Of a DNA stretch of 64,000 nucleotides, positions 1 through 10,754 are shown piece by piece. The translations under genes and the position numbers were made by a program. The stretch spans positions 62,001 through 126,000 of the forward strand of contig NZ_FOEO01000009.1 of assembly GCF_900110765.1 (NCBI RefSeq), in the 5' to 3' direction. This stretch comes from Pseudomonas sp. NFACC02. GTDB taxonomy: Bacteria > Pseudomonadota > Gammaproteobacteria > Pseudomonadales > Pseudomonadaceae. Below the pieces are notes generated by a model. That model saw only the letters and a list, made by a program, of their open reading frames with translations, searched no databases and was not told the origin of the DNA. Numbering within the stretch: the stretch's first letter is position 1; every line of letters begins with the position of its first letter.

Positions 1-634
1 CATCCGCGCCCATGCGCAACGGTTGCTGCAGCGCCGGGGTGCAGAAGCAGTTGTCGACGACCAGCATCGCACCCTTGGCGTGAGCGATCTCGGCCAGCTT
101 CGCGATGTCCACCAGTTCGGCCAGCGGGTTGGACGGCGACTCGACGAACAGCAACTTGGTGTTGGGTTTGATGGCCGCGTCCCAACCGGACAATTCGGCC
201 AGCGGCACGTAATCGACCTGCACGCCGAAGCGCTTGAAGTACTTCTCGAACAGGCTGATGGTCGAACCAAAGACACTTTTGGACACCAGCACGTGATCGC
301 CTGCGCTGCACAGGCTCATCACCGTGGCCAGGATCGCTGACATGCCCGTGGAGGTCGCGACTGCCTGCTCGCCGCCTTCCAGCGCGGCGATGCGCTCCTC
401 GAAAGCGTGCACCGTCGGGTTGGTGTAGCGCGAATAGACGTTACCCGGCATGTCACCGGCGAACGTGGCGGCCGCATCGGCTGCCGTGCGGAACACGTAG
501 CTCGACGTGAAGAACAATGGATCGCTGTGTTCGCTCTCCGGCGTACGGTGCTGACCAGCGCGAACCGCGAGGGTGTCGAAACCCACGCCTTCCAGATCGC
601 TGTCCAGTCGACCGGCATCCCATTGCTGAGTCAT
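1..634 (-). CDS. metZ: O-succinylhomoserine sulfhydrylase (partial, C-terminus outside window)
   Basis: PLP enzyme of the Cys/Met metabolism family. It makes homocysteine from O-succinylhomoserine and sulfide in the cytoplasm. The N-terminal 211 residues are visible. The family motif YSRYTNPT is at residues 67-74, the cofactor-loop segment STGMSA at about 95-100, and VVDNCF lies further on. The PLP-binding lysine would fall beyond the window edge. The ATG at 634 is followed by MTQQWDAGRL. It lies 21 bases downstream of the purF stop on the same strand, the usual purF-metZ order in Pseudomonas. That neighbour favours MetZ over the related MetB or MetC, which the sequence alone separates poorly. 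Confidence 0.9.
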   Translation of the reverse strand, partial: MTQQWDAGRLDSDLEGVGFDTLAVRAGQHRTPESEHSDPLFFTSSYVFRTAADAAATFAGDMPGNVYSRYTNPTVHAFEERIAALEGGEQAVATSTGMSAILATVMSLCSAGDHVLVSKSVFGSTISLFEKYFKRFGVQVDYVPLAELSGWDAAIKPNTKLLFVESPSNPLAELVDIAKLAEIAHAKGAMLVVDNCFCTPALQQPLRMGAD

Positions 635-655
635 GCCGCCTACTCCTTGTCTGAA

Positions 656-2164
<1,509 letters not shown>

Positions 2165-2176
2165 GCGACACAACCC

Positions 2177-2764
2177 CTACTTAGTGGAACTGGATTTACC
2201 GAGCACTTCCTGCGGCGGTGTAGGCGGCAGGAGGTGATCCTTGAACGGGATATCAACAGGTACGCTGACTCCGCTGGCTAGCCACTTGCTGGACATCCCG
2301 AGAATCAGGTTTTTCGACCAGTCAGCGACCGTGACAAATTGTGGAAGCAGCCTGGACTGCTGCCACCATTGATCCTGTTGCACCGGGCCCAGGCTCAACA
2401 GCCCGGCCGCGATGACGACCAGCAGGCCTCCGCGCGCCGCGCCGAAGACCATGCCCAGAAAACGATCGGTCCCGGAAAGGCCGGTGACGCGAATCAGTTC
2501 CCCGATCAGAAAATTGACCATGGCGCCGACCAGCAGGGTGGCGACGAAAAGAATAGTGCAGCCGGCAATCACGCGGGCCGAGGGTGTTTCGATGTAATTG
2601 ACCAGATACTGCGAGAGCGATCCGCCGAACATCCAGGCCACCGCACCTGCAATGATCCAGGTCAGCAAGGACAGCGCCTCTTTTACGAAGCCGCGCTTGA
2701 GACTGATCAGAGCGGAGATGGCGACAATCGCGATGATCGCCCAGTCAACCGGAGTAAATGCCAC
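2177..2764 (-). CDS. cvpA: CvpA family inner-membrane protein
   Basis: Small integral membrane protein of 195 residues, named for its need in colicin V production; its molecular role is still poorly defined. Four hydrophobic segments can be read, at about residues 8-22, 32-50, 65-85 and 100-125. The basic KRGFVKEA stretch after the first helix is typical of the family. The C-terminal 60 residues are soluble and proline-rich. It sits directly upstream of purF with a 12-base gap, the widespread cvpA-purF pair in gammaproteobacteria. Confidence 0.93.
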   Translation of the reverse strand: MAFTPVDWAIIAIVAISALISLKRGFVKEALSLLTWIIAGAVAWMFGGSLSQYLVNYIETPSARVIAGCTILFVATLLVGAMVNFLIGELIRVTGLSGTDRFLGMVFGAARGGLLVVIAAGLLSLGPVQQDQWWQQSRLLPQFVTVADWSKNLILGMSSKWLASGVSVPVDIPFKDHLLPPTPPQEVLGKSSSTK

Positions 2765-2902
2765 GTTGAAGCCTGCAGACCGATAAGGCGGCGCATTTTA
2801 GCAGAGCGCTGGCCCGGCGGTAAGCAGGGATTACGGATGGTCGCCAATTAACGCGAACTATTGGACTTTGGCAGGCACCCAGCCAGGAAATCCCGCGTCC
2901 CG

Positions 2903-2951
2903 TCGCCGGGCAAGCCCACCCATCCCGCTGTGGGCGGGCTTGCTCGCGAAG
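2903..2951. repeat. REP-like palindrome
   Basis: Imperfect inverted repeat in the cvpA/SPOR-protein intergenic gap. The left arm GGGCAAGCCCACCC pairs with the right arm GTGGGCGGGCTTGC, and TCGCGAA follows. This matches the core of Pseudomonas REP sequences (GAGC.TTGCTCGCGAA type). The rest of the roughly 210-base gap shows no gene. Confidence 0.7.
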
Positions 2952-2973
2952 AGGACCTGCAACCGACTGAGGA

Positions 2974-3648
2974 TTACTTCCGCTCAGGCACGAAACGAAC
3001 GACGATGCCTTTGAGCTTCTGTTGCTTGTCGAGCTGGTCACGCAAGCGATCCGCTTCCGCGCGCTCGATGAGCGGGCCGACAAACACCCGGTTCACGCCG
3101 TCAGACGTACGGATGTAGGCGTTGTAGCCCTGAGTGCGCAGGGTCTTCTGCAGGTTGTCGGCATTGGCCCGATTGGACAGGCTGGCGACTTGAACCGCCC
3201 AGGTGATCGACAGACCGTTGGCATCGACCCGATTCGGCTCAGCGGCAGGCGCTGCGGTGGCCGGTGCTTGCGCTGGCGCCGATGCCTGTTTTGCCGGAGC
3301 CGGCGAAGGTGCCGCCTTCGCGGCCGGCGCAGACGCAACAGGTTTGGCTGGCGCGGGCGCGATGGGCATCGATGGCGGTTGCTGATTGACCGTCGGCTGG
3401 CTGGGATGCGCCAGCTCTTCATCGGTCGGCACCGGCTCCTGGGGCAGTGGCTGCTGCTCCGGAACCGGCACCGGCTCAACCTTGACCTGAGAAACGGCAG
3501 GGGCTTGCGGGGCCGCCGGGGCGTCCACCTGCACATGGCGTGCTTCATCCTGACGCGAAAACAGCATCGGCAGGAAAATCACCGCGATGGCAATCAGTAC
3601 CAGCGCGCCCACCATGCGTTGTTTGTACGCCTTATCCAGCAAAGCCAT
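2974..3648 (-). CDS. dedD: SPOR domain cell-division protein (DedD-like)
   Basis: A 224-residue bitopic protein. It has a short cytoplasmic N-terminus, one membrane helix at about residues 14-31, a long Pro/Ala-rich periplasmic linker (about 40-140) and a C-terminal SPOR domain (about 145-222) that binds denuded septal peptidoglycan. The start ATG at 3648 is 3 bases downstream of the folC stop, so translation is probably coupled. Order folC-dedD-cvpA matches E. coli and Pseudomonas. The low-complexity linker is variable, so DedD identity rests on architecture and position. Confidence 0.87.
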   Translation of the reverse strand: MALLDKAYKQRMVGALVLIAIAVIFLPMLFSRQDEARHVQVDAPAAPQAPAVSQVKVEPVPVPEQQPLPQEPVPTDEELAHPSQPTVNQQPPSMPIAPAPAKPVASAPAAKAAPSPAPAKQASAPAQAPATAAPAAEPNRVDANGLSITWAVQVASLSNRANADNLQKTLRTQGYNAYIRTSDGVNRVFVGPLIERAEADRLRDQLDKQQKLKGIVVRFVPERK

Positions 3649-3651
3649 GTG

Positions 3652-4938
3652 TCACTTCCTCCGTGACGCGCCAGCAAGCCATTCCAGGGCCTCGGCTACG
3701 CAATAAAAAGACCCGAACAGGACAATTTCGTCGTCCGCCGTCGCGAGCGCACACTGTGCCTCGAGCGCCTGCGCGACACTGGGGTAGGACGTCACGGTCG
3801 CGCCAAGGTTCTGTAACGCCTGAGCAATTTCCTGCTCCGAGCGACTGCGCGCGGTCGGCAACGGCGCCACCGCCCAATGGCTGAAGCAATGCGTCAGCTC
3901 GGTCAGCACACCGTTCAGATCCTTGTCATTGAGCAGGCCGAACACCGCCAGGCGCTTGCCCGCGACAGGCCGCTGATCCAGACGCTGCGCCAGAAAGACA
4001 GCCGCATGCGGGTTATGCCCGACATCCAGCAACACCTGCAAGCGCTTGCCCTGCCATTCGAACGTCCGACGATCCAGCCGTCCGGTCACACGCGTATCCA
4101 GCAAGGCCGCACGTATAGAGGCTTCATTCCACGGCAGCCCCATCAACAGACAGGCCTGCAACGCCAGCGCGGCGTTCTGCATCGGCAGGTCGAGCAACGG
4201 AAGGTCACGCAGCTCGACACGTTGCCCCACGGCGTCGGTACCGAACCAAGTCCAGGACGCCGACTCGACGGACAGATCGAAATCGGTGCCGCGCAAGGAC
4301 AGCGGGCAATTCAGCGCTTGCGCGCGATCCAGCAACGGTTGCGGTGGATCAAGATCGCCACACACCACCGGACGACCTTCACGGAAAATACCGGCCTTTT
4401 CGAACGCCACCGACTCGCGGGTGTTGCCCAGCCATTCGGCGTGATCGACCCCGATACTGGTCACCAGCGCCAGGTCGGCATCAATGAGGTTGACCGCATC
4501 CAGACGCCCGCCCAGACCGACTTCCAGCACCACCGCATCCAGCGCCGCCTGCTCGAACAGCCAGAAGGCCGCCAGCGTGCCCATTTCGAAGTAGGTCAGG
4601 GAAATGTCGCCGCGCGCCTGCTCGATGACCTCAAAGGCCTCGCACAGTTGCTCATCGGTGGCTTCTACGCCCTGCACCTGCACCCGCTCGTTGTAGCGCA
4701 CCAGATGCGGCGAGCTGTAGACGCCAACCTTCAAGCCCTGCGCTCGCAGTAACGAAGCGACAAAGGCGCAGGTTGAGCCTTTACCGTTGGTACCGGTGAC
4801 GGTAATGACGCGAGGCGCGGGGCGGCTCAGACCGATGTTCTGCGCTACCTGTTGCGACCGGTCCAGCCCCATGTCAATGGCAGACGGGTGCAGTTGCTCC
4901 AGGTAGCTGAGCCAGTCGCTCAGAGAGCGTGCGGTCAT
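3652..4938 (-). CDS. folC: Bifunctional dihydrofolate synthase / folylpolyglutamate synthase
   Basis: Mur-ligase-family enzyme of 428 residues. It adds glutamate to dihydropteroate and then extends the folate polyglutamate tail using ATP. The P-loop [10 protein letters not shown] is at residues 47-56. Further family signals are [15 protein letters not shown] near 80 and [11 protein letters not shown] near 310. Its ATG overlaps the accD stop by four bases (ATGA), and dedD follows 3 bases after its own stop. Confidence 0.96.
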   Translation of the reverse strand: MTARSLSDWLSYLEQLHPSAIDMGLDRSQQVAQNIGLSRPAPRVITVTGTNGKGSTCAFVASLLRAQGLKVGVYSSPHLVRYNERVQVQGVEATDEQLCEAFEVIEQARGDISLTYFEMGTLAAFWLFEQAALDAVVLEVGLGGRLDAVNLIDADLALVTSIGVDHAEWLGNTRESVAFEKAGIFREGRPVVCGDLDPPQPLLDRAQALNCPLSLRGTDFDLSVESASWTWFGTDAVGQRVELRDLPLLDLPMQNAALALQACLLMGLPWNEASIRAALLDTRVTGRLDRRTFEWQGKRLQVLLDVGHNPHAAVFLAQRLDQRPVAGKRLAVFGLLNDKDLNGVLTELTHCFSHWAVAPLPTARSRSEQEIAQALQNLGATVTSYPSVAQALEAQCALATADDEIVLFGSFYCVAEALEWLAGASRRK

Positions 4939-5855
4939 ATGTTCGCCGGCGCAGGAGGAACCACGATCGGCTCAAGTTTCGGGGCGACGAATTTGGGGGT
5001 CGGCAGGCCCATCATCTGCGCGAGCAGATTGCCCAGACGCTGACGCAGGTCCTGACGGTGAACGATCATGTCGATCGCGCCGTGATCCAGCAGGAACTCA
5101 CTGCGCTGGAAGCCTTCCGGCAGTTTTTCGCGCACAGTCTGTTCAATCACGCGAGGACCGGCAAAGCCGATCAGGGCCTTTGGCTCGGCGACAATCACAT
5201 CACCCAGCATCGCCAGACTCGCCGAAACACCCCCGTAGACCGGGTCGGTCAGTACGGAAATGAATGGAATACCTTCTTCACGCAGGCGCGCCAGCACCGC
5301 CGAGGTCTTGGCCATCTGCATCAGGGAAATCAGTGCTTCCTGCATGCGCGCGCCACCGGACGCGGCGAAGCAGATCATCGGGCAACGATTTTCCAGCGCG
5401 TAGTTGGCGGCCTGAACGAAACGCTCACCCACGATCGCCCCCATCGAACCGCCCATGAACGAGAATTCAAAGGCACTGCACACCACGGGCATGCCCAGCA
5501 GCGTACCGCTCATGGAAATCAGTGCATCTTTCTCACCGGTCTGTTTCTGCGCAGCGGTCAGGCGATCCTTGTATTTCTTGCTGTCGCGGAATTTCAGGCG
5601 ATCGACAGGCTCCAGATCAGCACCGATCTCTTGACGACCATCGGTGTCGAGGAAAATGTTCAGACGCGCGCGGGCGTCGATGCGCATGTGGTGGTTGCAC
5701 TTGGGGCAAACGTCCAGGGTCTTTTCCAGCTCTGGCCGGTAAAGCACCGCCTCACAGGACGGGCACTTGTGCCAAAGACCTTCAGGTACCGAGCTTTTCT
5801 TGACCTCGGAACGCATGATCGAAGGGATCAGTTTGTCTACCAACCAGTTGCTCAT
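4935..5855 (-). CDS. accD: Acetyl-CoA carboxylase carboxyltransferase subunit beta
   Basis: Beta subunit of the carboxyltransferase that makes malonyl-CoA for fatty-acid synthesis. The chosen ATG ([10 protein letters not shown]) gives 306 residues, the usual family length; the frame extends 19 codons further upstream without support. A purine-rich GGAGAAAGAAAG precedes the ATG. The zinc finger cysteines are C31, C34, C50 and C53. The crotonase-fold region carries the conserved [15 protein letters not shown] and GGARMQE segments. It is followed by folC with a 4-base overlap, linking fatty-acid and folate genes in one transcript. Confidence 0.97.
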   Translation of the reverse strand: MSNWLVDKLIPSIMRSEVKKSSVPEGLWHKCPSCEAVLYRPELEKTLDVCPKCNHHMRIDARARLNIFLDTDGRQEIGADLEPVDRLKFRDSKKYKDRLTAAQKQTGEKDALISMSGTLLGMPVVCSAFEFSFMGGSMGAIVGERFVQAANYALENRCPMICFAASGGARMQEALISLMQMAKTSAVLARLREEGIPFISVLTDPVYGGVSASLAMLGDVIVAEPKALIGFAGPRVIEQTVREKLPEGFQRSEFLLDHGAIDMIVHRQDLRQRLGNLLAQMMGLPTPKFVAPKLEPIVVPPAPANI

Positions 5856-6025
5856 GCTTTCTTTCTCCAGTACCGGTGGCCGAAACGCGACGGCGATCAA
5901 TGCCACGCGCATGCCTAATCAAATTTCGTCTGCGGTCTGGCAAACCGTCGCGCAACGATCGGCGCCCTGGCCTGACCTGCTGCAACGACACATTCGTCCA
6001 TGACCGCGTTCAACTGCTTACTGCG

Positions 6026-6041
6026 AGACGCCCGGGCGTCT
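6026..6041. repeat. 16-bp perfect palindrome in accD-trpF gap
   Basis: AGACGCCCGGGCGTCT is a perfect inverted repeat about 170 bases upstream of the accD start. No T-tract follows on either strand, so it is not an obvious terminator. The rest of the 289-base gap (5856-6144) shows no ORF with a convincing start. An operator or mRNA hairpin is possible; neither is shown. Confidence 0.4.
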
Positions 6042-6144
6042 TCGCCTGTTCAATCTGGTCGCCCACAATCCGTGGTCGCAGGCTAGTGGACGGCGACCGT
6101 TGGTCTTCCGTCACATCAACGGGCCGCACCGTCGGAAAAAACGC

Positions 6145-6765
6145 TCATGCGCCGTGTACGGCACTCATGAAAGCGCGGATCTTGTCGTGATCCTTGATGC
6201 CTTTGACCTTTTCCACACCGCCGCTGACGTCCACCGCATAAGGCCGGACCTGCGCAATGGCTTGAGAGACATTAGCCGACGTCAGGCCACCGGCCAGAAT
6301 GATCGGCTTGCTCAGTTGTTTTGGAATCAATGCCCAATCGAAAGTTTCGCCCGTGCCGCCGGGTACACCTGCGACGTAGGTGTCCAGCAGAATGCCGCTC
6401 GCCTTCTCATACAACGCGCAACTGGCCGCGATGTCGTCACCGGCCTGCACACGCAACGCCTTGATGTAAGGGCGATGGTAGCCGTCGCATTGCGCCGGGG
6501 TTTCATCGCCGTGAAACTGGATCAGGTCCAGTGGCACCTCGTTCAGCAACGCCTTCAGCGCTTCCCGCTCGGCGTTGACGAACAACCCGACGGTGCTCAC
6601 GAACGGTGGCAGTTGGGCAATGATCGCCTGAGCCTGCTCGACGGTAACGGCACGCGGGCTCTTGGGATAAAACACGAAGCCGATGGCGTCCGCCCCCGCT
6701 TCGACAGCGGCCAACGCATCTTCTATGCGGGTAATCCCGCAGATCTTGCTGCGAACGGCAGACAT
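6145..6765 (-). CDS. trpF: Phosphoribosylanthranilate isomerase
   Basis: TIM-barrel enzyme of tryptophan synthesis that isomerises N-(5-phosphoribosyl)anthranilate to CdRP. It has 206 residues. The general base Cys is C9 in the N-terminal KICGIT motif and the general acid Asp is D128 in LLDTY. Phosphate-binding segments [12 protein letters not shown] and AVDVSGGVE are near the C-terminus. It lies between truA and accD, as in other pseudomonads, rather than in a trp operon. Confidence 0.96.
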   Translation of the reverse strand: MSAVRSKICGITRIEDALAAVEAGADAIGFVFYPKSPRAVTVEQAQAIIAQLPPFVSTVGLFVNAEREALKALLNEVPLDLIQFHGDETPAQCDGYHRPYIKALRVQAGDDIAASCALYEKASGILLDTYVAGVPGGTGETFDWALIPKQLSKPIILAGGLTSANVSQAIAQVRPYAVDVSGGVEKVKGIKDHDKIRAFMSAVHGA

Positions 6766-6824
6766 GTAGTGAAGACCTCAAGCCTTGCGAAAGTCCCGGA
6801 TGGTAGCAAATGCTGTTCCGGGCG

Positions 6825-7691
6825 TCAGCCTTCCAGTTCGGTGAAGCCGGTAAGGAAGTGCGGACCGACATAACGCTCCGGCAACGGGAACTCGTCCCGG
6901 TATTCGACCTGAACCAGATAAAGGCCAAAAGGATGCGCAGTCACGCCGCCTGTACGCCGCACGCGACTTTCAAGCACTTCACCGGCCCACTCGATCGGTC
7001 GCTCCCCTGCCCCGATGGTCATCAGCACACCGGCGATGTTGCGCACCATGTGGTGGAGGAAGGCGTTGGCGCGAATATCGATGACGATCATCTTGCCGTG
7101 CCGGGTGACACGCAGGTGATGAATCTGCTTGATGGGCGATTTGGCCTGGCATTGCCCGGCACGGAACGCACTGAAGTCGTGAGTCCCCACCAGACAGTCA
7201 GCCGCCAGCGCCATGCGTTCGACGTCCAGCGGGCGGTGATTCCAGGTGATTTCCTGCCCCAGATGCGCCGGACGGATCTGGTCGTTATAGATGACATAAC
7301 GATAGCGACGGGCAATCGCCTTGAAGCGCGCATGAAAATGCGCCGGCATCTCTTTCGCCCAGGTCACGCTGATGTCATGAGGCAGGTTGATGTTGGCGCC
7401 CATGGTCCACGCCTTCATCGTGCGCACGGCCTGGGTATCGAAATGCACGACCTGCCCACAGGCATGCACGCCCGCATCGGTGCGACCGGCGCACATCAGC
7501 GAGACGGGCGAATCGGCCACTCTGGACAAGGCGTTTTCCAGCGTTTCCTGAACCGTCAGCACGCCAGTCGATTGCCGCTGCCAGCCGCTGTAACGCGAGC
7601 CTTTGTATTCCACACCCAGTGCGATTCTGGAAAAACCTTCGGCGGCCATTTCGGTTGCCGCGGTTTCTGCCTCTGTGTCTGTCGTTGCCAA
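6825..7691 (-). CDS. truA: tRNA pseudouridine(38-40) synthase
   Basis: Converts U38-U40 of the tRNA anticodon arm to pseudouridine. The catalytic Asp is D72 in GRTDAGVHACG; the C-terminal FLHHMVRNIAG motif is also present. Start choice is uncertain. A TATAAT box at 7727-7732 would start transcription near 7720, so the longest frame (TTG at 7718) would be almost leaderless. The TTG at 7691 has AAAGG ten bases upstream and is preferred here (288 residues). The first ATG, at 7649, lacks a Shine-Dalgarno site but begins where family conservation begins (MAAEGFSRIALG, 274 residues). Confidence 0.93.
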   Translation of the reverse strand: MATTDTEAETAATEMAAEGFSRIALGVEYKGSRYSGWQRQSTGVLTVQETLENALSRVADSPVSLMCAGRTDAGVHACGQVVHFDTQAVRTMKAWTMGANINLPHDISVTWAKEMPAHFHARFKAIARRYRYVIYNDQIRPAHLGQEITWNHRPLDVERMALAADCLVGTHDFSAFRAGQCQAKSPIKQIHHLRVTRHGKMIVIDIRANAFLHHMVRNIAGVLMTIGAGERPIEWAGEVLESRVRRTGGVTAHPFGLYLVQVEYRDEFPLPERYVGPHFLTGFTELEG

Positions 7692-7726
7692 GAGCTTGAA
7701 GCCTTTCGAGATGCGCAAGGGCGGCC

Positions 7727-7732
7727 ATTATA
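7727..7732 (-). promoter_or_regulatory. Candidate -10 box for truA
   Basis: On the minus strand this reads TATAAT, a perfect sigma-70 -10 hexamer, between the fimV terminator and truA. No good -35 is present at 16-18 bases. It would give truA-trpF their own transcript. Confidence 0.5.
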
Positions 7733-7800
7733 CGGATGCCGGGAAAAGACGCCATTGGCAATGGTCGCCCCACCGGATGACTGCCACCGTTTCGTGCCCC

Positions 7801-7828
7801 AAACAAAAACGACCGCCGAGGCGGTCGT
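7801..7828 (-). terminator. Rho-independent terminator downstream of fimV
   Basis: On the minus strand, a 9-bp stem ACGACCGCC/GGCGGTCGT with a 2-base loop is followed by TTTTTGTTT. It lies 23 bases past the fimV stop and separates fimV from truA. Confidence 0.88.
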
Positions 7829-7851
7829 TTTCGATGAGAGACATGTCCGGA

Positions 7852-10638
7852 TCAGGCGAGTCGCGACAACATCTCGCGGGCCTCGGTTTTCTGCCCGTCA
7901 TCCCCTTCCGCCACAACCTCATCAAGAATGTCACGAGCGCCGTCGGCGTCGCCCATTTCGATGTACGCACGGGCCAGATCCAGCTTGGTCGCCGCTTCAT
8001 CGGTGCCCGAGAGGAAATCAAACTCAGGCTCGTCATCGGCCAGCAGCGCGTCGTCTTCCGTGAAGGTCGGCGTATTGTCGAACGGCTTGGCGATGGCAGG
8101 CTGCTCCAGGCTCTGCGACAAACGCTCAAGCTCGGCATTCACATCATCGATCTCGGATGCAAACGCTTGCGAAGCCTGTTCGCTCTCCATTTCGTCGGCC
8201 AACGACAGATCGAAATCGGCCGGCAATTCAAGGTCGTCTTCGGAGGCAGGTTTGCTGGCACCCAGATCCGCCGTTTCGTCGAATGCCGGCAGACCGTGTA
8301 AATCATCTTCTCTACCCAGCAGGTAATCATCCTCGGCCTTCAGACCAGGCTGATCTTCCGACAGGTCCAGGTCGAAGTCCGCCAGATCGGCCGGCTCGGC
8401 ATTTTTCGCTTCCGTCTGTTCCCGCAGGATCGAATCGAAATCCAGGTCGTCCGCAGTCGACCCGCCGAACGGTGCATCCAGGTCCAGATCATCGTGCGTG
8501 CTATCGGCGACGTGTTCAGACTGATCTTTAGCCGCGGCAGGCGAAGTGGGCTCCAGGTCGTCCAGGCTCAAATCGAACGCGGTGTCGAAATCATCGGACG
8601 TTTGCGCGACAGGCTGGGGCGCCGGGTCAGTGTCCACGACCGGCGCAGGCTCGTCCTTGTCGCTCAGCAGATCTTCTACGTACTTCGCATCCATTTCAGC
8701 CGCCAAAGCCGCCGCTGCCGCAACACCCGCCGCCGCTGCAGCAGCAGCTGCCATGGCGGGATAACGGGTTTTGAGCTGTTCGACTTCAGCGTGGTTCTTT
8801 CCCGTGGCAATCAGTTGCCGCTCCTGGGCAACAAATCCTGCCTGGTTATTCTGCTCGGCGTAGATCTCCATGAGCTTGAGGCGCAGATCGCTACGCAGAG
8901 GCTCTTCTTTGATGGCTTCCTCCAGCAAGGCAACGGCCTGATTGACGCGGCCATAAGCGATGTGAATTTCGGCTTGCACCAATACATCAGCGGGGCGTTC
9001 GCGGGTCGGCTCGACGATCACGGCCGCCAGCGGTGCCATCTTTACATTGGGCGGAGGTACCTCCAGGCCCTCGAAACTGCTTTCAGGCATGTCCAGGTCA
9101 GACGCGAAGTCAGACTCTTCCGACAAGGCACGAGCCATTTGTCGATGTTTCTCAGCCTCGATCAACGCATTGCGACGGCGGGCCAACAGCAACAGAAGCA
9201 ACAGCAGCACCAGCAACGCGCCACCTCCGATCAGCCCCATGAGCATCGGACTGGCCAGAATCTTGTCGAGGGCGCTCTGGTTGTCAGCATCGGTCGCGGC
9301 AGGGGTCTGCGGTGCAACCGATGGCTGATCAGGTGTGGCGCCGGTAACCGTGGCGCCCTCGACCGGCAGCGCGTCTTCCGGCGCAATTTCATTCGGTGGC
9401 TTGCCTGCGGCATCCGGCGCTGCAGGCGGGGGAACGATTTGCGCAGGCATTGCCGGGTTGGCGGCGTTGTTAGGGTTGGTCACGCTGTTGGGGCTGACGG
9501 TGCTGTTCGCGTCGGCGGCAGGCGGCGGAACCGCCGCGCCAGCGGCCTGCATCTTGGCCAACTGATCATTTTTGAGCTGGATCAGGCGGTTCAGCTTGTC
9601 CACCTGGCTTTGCAAGTCGCTCATGCGGCTTTTCAGCTCGGCATTGTCGCGACGGGTGCTGTCCAGGCTTTCCTGGGTCACCGCCAGTTTGTTGCTGAGC
9701 TCGGCGGCATCGCCGGCCGCCCCTTTTGCACCCGGTTTGGCATTGGCCGCCACCAGGCTCAGGTTGTCCTTGGCTTCAATCTGGGCAGGTGTCGCGTCGG
9801 TACGATCGCGACGGGTCGCGTCGACCTGGCGCGCGCCGGTCGGCATGCGGCGGCCTTCACGCCACGCGCGATTCTGCTCGGCAACTTCAGCGATGGCTCG
9901 CGGCTGCGGTGTCGCGCTGACCTCCTGCGGCGAAGGCAGGCGCAACACCTGGCCTTTCTTCAGACGGTTGATGTTGCCCGCGATGAACGCGTCCGGATTG
10001 AGTGCCTGAATCGCAAGCATGGTTTGCTGAACGGTCCCGCCGTTTCGCACACGCTCGGCAATTTCCCACAACGTGTCGTTGTTGGCCGTGGTGTATTCGC
10101 TGTATTTCGGCGATGCCGGTGCAGCCGGTGGCTGAGCAGGCGCCTCCACCGGTGCTTGTGCGGTCGGTGCCTGCGCCGGCGCAGTGCCAGGCGCAATCGA
10201 AGGCAACTGCGCAGCGGCAGCCGGCGCCTGAGGCGATAACTTCGGCGGATCGAGCAACAGGCTGTATTCGCGGAGCACACGGCCATTGGGCCAGAGCACT
10301 TGCACGAGGAATTTCACATAGGGGTCGCGGACCGGTTTGGTTGAGGTAATCCGCAGCACGCTCTTGCCGCCGGGATTGACCACCGGGGTAAAGGTCAGAT
10401 CATCGAGGATCGGCGTACGGCCAACGCCCGCTTGCGCGAACTCGGCAGAGGTGGCCAGACTCGGCACGACTTGCGCCGCGTTGAGGTCCTGGACCTGTGT
10501 GAGTTCGATTTCGGCCACCAGCGGCTGATTCAGGGTCGACTTGACGGTCAGACCGCCGAGGCCGAGCGCCTGGGCCGTACCGGATGACAGCGCCGAAGCC
10601 GCAGCGATTGCTAAAACCAGTTTACGAACCTGAACCAT
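7852..10638 (-). CDS. fimV: FimV/HubP family polar hub protein
   Basis: Large bitopic inner-membrane protein (928 residues) that in Pseudomonas organises type IV pili and polar signalling. An N-terminal signal sequence (about 1-25, ending in AQA) is followed by the conserved FimV N-domain (LGGLTVKSTLNQPLVAEIEL) to about residue 130 and a Pro/Ala linker. A LysM peptidoglycan-binding domain (about 157-212), a coiled coil (about 315-360), one very hydrophobic helix (about 465-487), an acidic cytoplasmic region with TPR-like sequence and the C-terminal FimV motif (KLDLARAYIEMGDADGARDI) complete it. A poly-Ala run sits near residue 630. Usg lies upstream and truA downstream. Confidence 0.94.
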   Translation of the reverse strand: MVQVRKLVLAIAAASALSSGTAQALGLGGLTVKSTLNQPLVAEIELTQVQDLNAAQVVPSLATSAEFAQAGVGRTPILDDLTFTPVVNPGGKSVLRITSTKPVRDPYVKFLVQVLWPNGRVLREYSLLLDPPKLSPQAPAAAAQLPSIAPGTAPAQAPTAQAPVEAPAQPPAAPASPKYSEYTTANNDTLWEIAERVRNGGTVQQTMLAIQALNPDAFIAGNINRLKKGQVLRLPSPQEVSATPQPRAIAEVAEQNRAWREGRRMPTGARQVDATRRDRTDATPAQIEAKDNLSLVAANAKPGAKGAAGDAAELSNKLAVTQESLDSTRRDNAELKSRMSDLQSQVDKLNRLIQLKNDQLAKMQAAGAAVPPPAADANSTVSPNSVTNPNNAANPAMPAQIVPPPAAPDAAGKPPNEIAPEDALPVEGATVTGATPDQPSVAPQTPAATDADNQSALDKILASPMLMGLIGGGALLVLLLLLLLLARRRNALIEAEKHRQMARALSEESDFASDLDMPESSFEGLEVPPPNVKMAPLAAVIVEPTRERPADVLVQAEIHIAYGRVNQAVALLEEAIKEEPLRSDLRLKLMEIYAEQNNQAGFVAQERQLIATGKNHAEVEQLKTRYPAMAAAAAAAAGVAAAAALAAEMDAKYVEDLLSDKDEPAPVVDTDPAPQPVAQTSDDFDTAFDLSLDDLEPTSPAAAKDQSEHVADSTHDDLDLDAPFGGSTADDLDFDSILREQTEAKNAEPADLADFDLDLSEDQPGLKAEDDYLLGREDDLHGLPAFDETADLGASKPASEDDLELPADFDLSLADEMESEQASQAFASEIDDVNAELERLSQSLEQPAIAKPFDNTPTFTEDDALLADDEPEFDFLSGTDEAATKLDLARAYIEMGDADGARDILDEVVAEGDDGQKTEAREMLSRLA

Positions 10639-10754
10639 AGCCCATCCCTTGTTTAGAATTTCCCCGGCGACCGAGAAGATAAAGCCTGCTAGGGCGTAGG
10701 GCGTTTCGACACGCCGCAGCTAGAATGATTCTTTGAATTGTTGGCAAGTATCTT

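Noticed and set aside
8494..10239. 581-codon frame antisense to fimV
   Set aside because: fimV architecture is complete; the antisense frame is Arg/Gly-rich shadow sequence.
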